From NCBI RefSeq assembly GCF_018873765.1, contig NC_057920.1, forward strand, positions 13,715,307-13,779,306: a stretch of DNA of 64,000 nucleotides, given 5' to 3'. The notes under the pieces are model-generated. The model worked only from the letters and a program-made list of their open reading frames with translations. It was not told the DNA's origin and searched no databases. The position numbers and the translations under genes are program-made. Shown piece after piece: positions 60,596 to 64,000 of this stretch (the stretch's first letter is position 1; the number at the start of each line of letters is the position of its first letter). The stretch is from Telopea speciosissima. Taxonomy: Eukaryota > Streptophyta > Magnoliopsida > Proteales > Proteaceae.

Positions 60596-60776
60596 AATAA
60601 TATTTTAGATTTTTGAATTCACAAAAGTTTTCATGCACGACCGAGCATGAAACCGACAGACATTAAATGCAGTCAAATTGGCATAAATACTTATCTGAAA
60701 TGACATAAACACTCTTGCTCCCCTTGTTTAAAGGGGGAAATTTTTAGTAAATGACCATAATAACATTGGGAAGAAG

Positions 60777-60892
60777 TATTAAATACATGACCACATAAGA
60801 AAAGGTTTTAAGTCTTTAGATCAAGAAACCTCCAAGTATTCTCTCATATCTTTTGATCAAGAAATCTCTAAAGTATTCTCTCAATCAAGAAG
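60777..60892 (+). promoter_or_regulatory. PR-1 leader with a 29-bp tandem duplication and candidate TATA box
   Basis: GATCAAGAAAYCTCYAARTATTCTCTCA occurs at 60818-60846 and again at 60855-60883, just before the start codon. TATTAAATA (60777-60785) is a plausible TATA box placing transcription start close to the first copy, so the duplication would lie in the 5' leader. Both assignments are positional inference. Confidence 0.4.
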
Positions 60893-61384
60893 ATGGGTTG
60901 GTGCAGGCTTCAAAGTGCACTAGTTGTAGTTCTCTTGTGCCTCAACGGCTTAGCTCTGATCCCTCATTTTCTCGCACAAAGTAACCCACAAGACTACATT
61001 GACGCCCACAACACAGTCAGAGCACAGGTGGGTGTTGGCCCGATGACATGGGACAATGAGGTAGCAGAGTATGCTCATAAATATGGCACTCAGAGGGTTG
61101 GAGATTGCAATCTTGTGCATTCTGGGGGACCCTATGGGGAGAACTTAGCCATCGGCGGTGCCGGCACCGACGCCATCAACATGTGGGTCTCAGAGAAGCC
61201 ATACTACGATTACAGTTCCAACTCCTGCAAAGGGGATGAGTGCCATCACTACACTCAGGTGGTTTGGCGTGACTCTGTTCGTCTTGGTTGTGCAAGGTTG
61301 AAGTGCAATAAGGAAGATGAGGAGTACTTCGTCATTTGTAGCTATGATCCTCCAGGCAATTATGAAGGCCAGCGTCCTTACTAG
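60893..61384 (+). CDS. Pathogenesis-related protein 1 (PR-1), CAP superfamily, secreted
   Basis: Intronless, 163 residues. A signal peptide (hydrophobic core VVVLLCLNGLAL, likely cleavage after about residue 28-30) precedes NPQDYIDAHNTVRAQVGV, the usual PR-1 start of the CAP domain. Visible motifs are GPYGENLA, the CAP1 signature HHYTQVVWRDS and the CAP2 signature YFVICSYDPPGN. Six Cys lie in the mature part (DC, SC, EC, GC, KC, IC), the normal PR-1 set. The C-terminus PPGNYEGQRPY (153-163) follows CSYD, matching the CAPE peptide consensus (CNYx.PxGNxxxxxPY) released from tomato PR-1b. PR-1 proteins are apoplastic, bind sterols and are induced by salicylate-linked defence. The start is the first ATG, giving a proper signal peptide. 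AATAAA at 61529 is a likely polyadenylation signal. Confidence 0.97.
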   Translation: MGWCRLQSALVVVLLCLNGLALIPHFLAQSNPQDYIDAHNTVRAQVGVGPMTWDNEVAEYAHKYGTQRVGDCNLVHSGGPYGENLAIGGAGTDAINMWVSEKPYYDYSSNSCKGDECHHYTQVVWRDSVRLGCARLKCNKEDEEYFVICSYDPPGNYEGQRPY

Positions 61385-62714
61385 CTGATGGGTCTGTTCT
61401 AATTTTCTTGTTTTGAAGATCTAAGCATTCTAGTTGGAACCAAAAACAAAGAAATCTAAGCAGTTTAAATTTCAATTCAAGTGCTGACTTGAATGTAAAA
61501 TGGTTTGTTAAGCTGGGAATGACAGATGAATAAATCTCTACTGCTCCTTTTTCTCTCTTACTTTCTAAGTTCCATGATTCCTGTGTTCAAGCTTCTGTTT
61601 CATGGATCCTACTTGCTAGCTTCAAGATGAACTTCAATTTTTGCTTTTTCTTTCTTTTTAAAGAATTGTTTCTTGATTTGAATTTTGTGGCCATGTGTTG
61701 TTTTTTTGGACAAGCAAAGCTCGCAGTTGTAGAGTTACAAGAATTCGTCAATCACGGAGTGGAAATAGATCAAACTGTCATGTTCGAAACATACAAGCCC
61801 GTCTATCTCCTAGCTAAGGAGTGAGTGAGCTAAAGAATTGCTCTCACTAGAAATAGAATGGAAATTACATTCCCGAAAAAAATGACAAAGATATAGATTA
61901 TGTCCTCCACCAGTGTTATGTCATTCACCTTATCATCATCCTCCATACATTTTTTTAAAGATTTTGTTTCTTGATTGAATTTTGGGCATATCATTCACCT
62001 TATCATCATAACATCATTTGGGGGATAATTACTGTCACTACTTTGTACTCATCCTATATTCACTCAAAGTCCTCTACCCTAAACTTCTTTCTTATTTTCA
62101 TAAAAAACAAAATTTCACTTCTCTTTCTCTCTTGATATTTTAAAATCCCCAAATTACCCCTACTATGCTCCCATCTCCTAACGTATTACCTCCCAGCAGC
62201 TCATTCCTGCCCTGCCACTACCCGTTCCTTGCCCAGTGCATTTCCCTCACCGTCGCCCTTCCTCCCCCCCCCTCCTCTCTCTTGCTCTACCTCTTTCTCC
62301 CTCTCCCCATCATTGTCTTCCCCACCCCTGCAACTCCCATAGCCCTAAACCCCACTACAAATCTACTTGGCTCTCCTTTCCGTAACTCTCGCTCGCTTGC
62401 TACTTTATTGTTTTTTTTTTTTTATTTAATCCGAATATTACCTAGAATCCGAGCTGGTCCCTGAAATTTTGTTAATAAACTAACTAAAAAGGAGAATACA
62501 AGGGGGGCATAACCCGCCTTACCCCAACCCAAAGAGCCTCGCTCTCTCACACATCACAGGAACAAAAAATTGCTTGACAAAATAATTTCATTCTGAAGAT
62601 TGATAAATCACCTCGCTTGCTACCTTATTGTTGCTCGCCACCTCGCTCATATCGTTGTTGTTGCTGCTGCTGATCTCCACTCTCTCTCTCTCTATTTCCT
62701 CCTCCACCTCCCAC
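61385..62714. other. PR-1 3' flank and gene-free CT-rich interval
   Basis: After the PR-1 polyadenylation signal there is AT-rich DNA, then a strongly pyrimidine-rich block (62160-62400 and 62600-62710). Frames there (for example 62165-62464) are low-complexity Pro/Leu/Ser and match nothing known. Confidence 0.4.
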
Positions 62715-62933
62715 GGATTATTATCCTATTCAATTCCTAAAGCTTGGCAGTGCGGCAATGCTAGGTGAAGATGTCGACATGTGGCAGCTCAAACATCCAA
62801 CGATCCGAGCTCATTAACTATGTTGAGCTCGGACTATTGGATGTCCGCGCTGCCACATGTCAAAATCTCCACCTAGCACTGTCGCATTGTCGAATTTTAG
62901 GGAATTGGAGAAGATAATTTTCCCACCTCCCAC
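62715..62933. mobile_element. Palindromic MITE, same family as 41664-41855 (copy 2)
   Basis: The ends GGATTATTATCCTATTCAAT and ATTGGAGAAGATAATTTTCC and the internal words GGCAGTGCGGCAATGCTAGG and GATGTCGACA are shared with the 41664 copy. It is flanked by the perfect decamer CACCTCCCAC (62705-62714 and 62934-62943). Confidence 0.9.
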
Positions 62934-63009
62934 TTCCACTGCAACACCTTTGTCTAATTTTCCCCTCCCCTCCCTCCCTCCTACTAGATCTGATTCCATT
63001 TTTTTTTTA

Positions 63010-63140
63010 AATCACATGATGGTGACACGTGTACATCATTTTGTAACGTGTTATCCATGTGCCCATTTTTTCTCAAATCACATGATGGTTACACGTGTCC
63101 ATCATGCTGCTACGTGTTGTCCATGTGTCCATTATTTAAC
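63010..63140. repeat. Two tandem copies of about 65 bp with G-box (ACACGTGT) cores
   Basis: AAATCACATGATGGTNACACGTGTNCATCAT ... ACGTGTTNTCCATGTGNCCATT occurs twice in a row. Each copy holds ACACGTGT, an ABRE/G-box-like core, plus a second ACGTG. Whether it regulates anything is unknown: the neighbouring small gene points away from it. Confidence 0.6.
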
Positions 63141-63313
63141 AGTTTTCGGGAAAATGTTTTCTTAGCCGCCAGGATAGGGAATGTGCTAGCACTCTATCTC
63201 TCTCCTCCTCACATGAAATGATCCGACTGTCCTCTAACATATGATACCCCTCCCAAAATAACCCTTCCCCAATAATTTTTTTTAATGGATGGTCGAATCA
63301 AGGGAGGGGGGAA

Positions 63314-63410
63314 GGTAACAACCAAGAGACTCGAACCAACGACCTCCTAATGAGGGATGGGCATGAAGCGCACCACAACTTACCAATTGCACTAGACAGC
63401 TGTTGTTACC
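63314..63410 (-). ncRNA. tRNA-like sequence (tRNA-derived repeat, not a functional tRNA)
   Basis: On the minus strand GGTAACAAC and GTTGTTACC close a stem. Between them are TAGTGCAATTGGTAAG, close to an A box, and GGTTCGAGTCTC, close to a B box. The distance between boxes and the total of 97 nt are too long for a normal cloverleaf, and the anticodon arm is not evident. It is best read as a tRNA-derived SINE head or a decayed tRNA. Confidence 0.45.
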
Positions 63411-63754
63411 TACGGAGGTTTGTACATCATTGTTTAATAACAGCAATGGCAACGATTACAATGTTTCAGACTTCAAACCTTCCTTTGCTAGCTTAATAAC
63501 GTACTCTTAGAACATAGAGAATCTCCGATCAAAAAATTATAATCCATCAAAAGTGCCAAACAAATCGATTGATAAATGCACAAGAAATTGAAGGGAATAA
63601 AGACAACCTTGATTATCTTAATGCATGTCTCCCTTGAAAAATACAAAACAGATTATTCAAAACAAAACAAATCCACCTAAAGAAAGCACTTAAAAAGTTC
63701 TTATTTAAAGGGAAAACACATGATAGTAGTAGCAGTAGTAGTAGTTTAATTCGA

Positions 63755-63943
63755 TCAGAGGATGGCACAGGTAGAAGAAGAGGATGCAACAGAATCGGCG
63801 GCAGCGCCGGGAGTGACGCCGGGCCATTGACGGCACTGGCAGCGTTGTGCATCAGGGATCTGCTTATACACAGAGGCAACGTGCCTTCCGCATCCAGCCC
63901 ATGTGGTTTTCGCACACGAAGAACATTTCACCGCATAACACAT
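63755..63943 (-). CDS. Small conserved Cys-rich protein, 62 aa, ending in CaaX-like CAIL
   Basis: A single-exon frame, MCYAVKCSSCAKTTWAGCGR..., with C7-x2-C10, W15-x2-C18-x2-H21 and C35-x-C37. This spacing is seen in a family of very small uncharacterised plant and fungal proteins (CxxC ... TWxGCGxH ... CxC), probably a zinc-binding knuckle; that family link is from memory of its pattern. A Pro/Ala/Ser-rich tail ends in Cys-Ala-Ile-Leu, which fits the CaaX prenylation consensus with Leu last (geranylgeranyl type). The function is unknown. An overlapping frame on the same strand (63613-63915) is unlikely to be used. Confidence 0.75.
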   Translation of the reverse strand: MCYAVKCSSCAKTTWAGCGRHVASVYKQIPDAQRCQCRQWPGVTPGAAADSVASSSSTCAIL

Positions 63944-64000
63944 CTTCTCAACACACAGATTTCACAAAGAAATTCTTTTCTTAATTTGTTGTTTCGCTAC

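Noticed and set aside
63314-63410. Functional tRNA gene
   Set aside because: Box spacing and length do not fit a normal cloverleaf, and no anticodon arm could be folded by eye; listed as tRNA-like.

Overview
This is a window of plant nuclear DNA, most likely from a non-grass angiosperm. The evidence is spliced genes with GT-AG introns, plant-only families (R2R3-MYB, CRWN/NMCP lamina protein, PR-1, a plant-type BCAT), AT-rich intergenic DNA and many plant transposable elements. I cannot name the species.

Five host genes can be supported. (1) An R2R3-MYB of the RAX/MYB36-type subgroup 14 (minus, 4597-5824, 3 exons, 323 aa). (2) A branched-chain amino-acid aminotransferase (minus, 17296-24287, 10 exons, 383 aa, with an organelle-type N-terminus). 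(3) A CROWDED NUCLEI 4 / NMCP2 nuclear-lamina protein (minus, 45216-55394, 8 exons, about 1105 aa); its last intron is 5.1 kb and full of nested mobile elements. (4) An intronless pathogenesis-related PR-1 protein (plus, 60893-61384) with the C-terminal CAPE-type peptide. (5) A tiny intronless Cys-rich protein ending in a CaaX-like CAIL (minus, 63755-63943). The genes are unrelated in function and show no operon-like organisation.

Layout: 1-4600 is gene-poor with one hAT MITE. 4.6-5.9 kb is the MYB gene. 6.4-15.4 kb is repeat-derived, gene-free DNA. 15.77-17.08 kb is a tandem array of eight units of about 174 bp, each built of two inverted repeats. 17.3-24.3 kb is the BCAT gene, with an Au-type SINE in an intron. 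24.7-25.75 kb and 31.08-31.25 kb hold palindromic elements that share a core but have unrelated arms. 31336-41165 is a complete-ended but internally deleted CACTA (En/Spm) transposon of 9.83 kb, with GTC target duplications, remnants of transposase coding sequence and a captured, reversed fragment of a host DUF26 (CRK-type) gene. 41-45 kb holds MITEs. 45.2-55.4 kb is CRWN4, whose intron 7 contains a 5'-truncated RTE-type LINE, a solo LTR inside that LINE, and a 1.43 kb hAT-like element. 55.4-64 kb holds more hAT and MITE copies, PR-1 and the small Cys-rich gene.

The most unusual items are the CACTA element carrying a DUF26 fragment, the dyad-symmetric 174-bp array, and the shared-core, variable-arm hairpin elements. 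All exon structures and element ends were read by eye from splice motifs, reading frame and flanking duplications. No alignment or database search was run.
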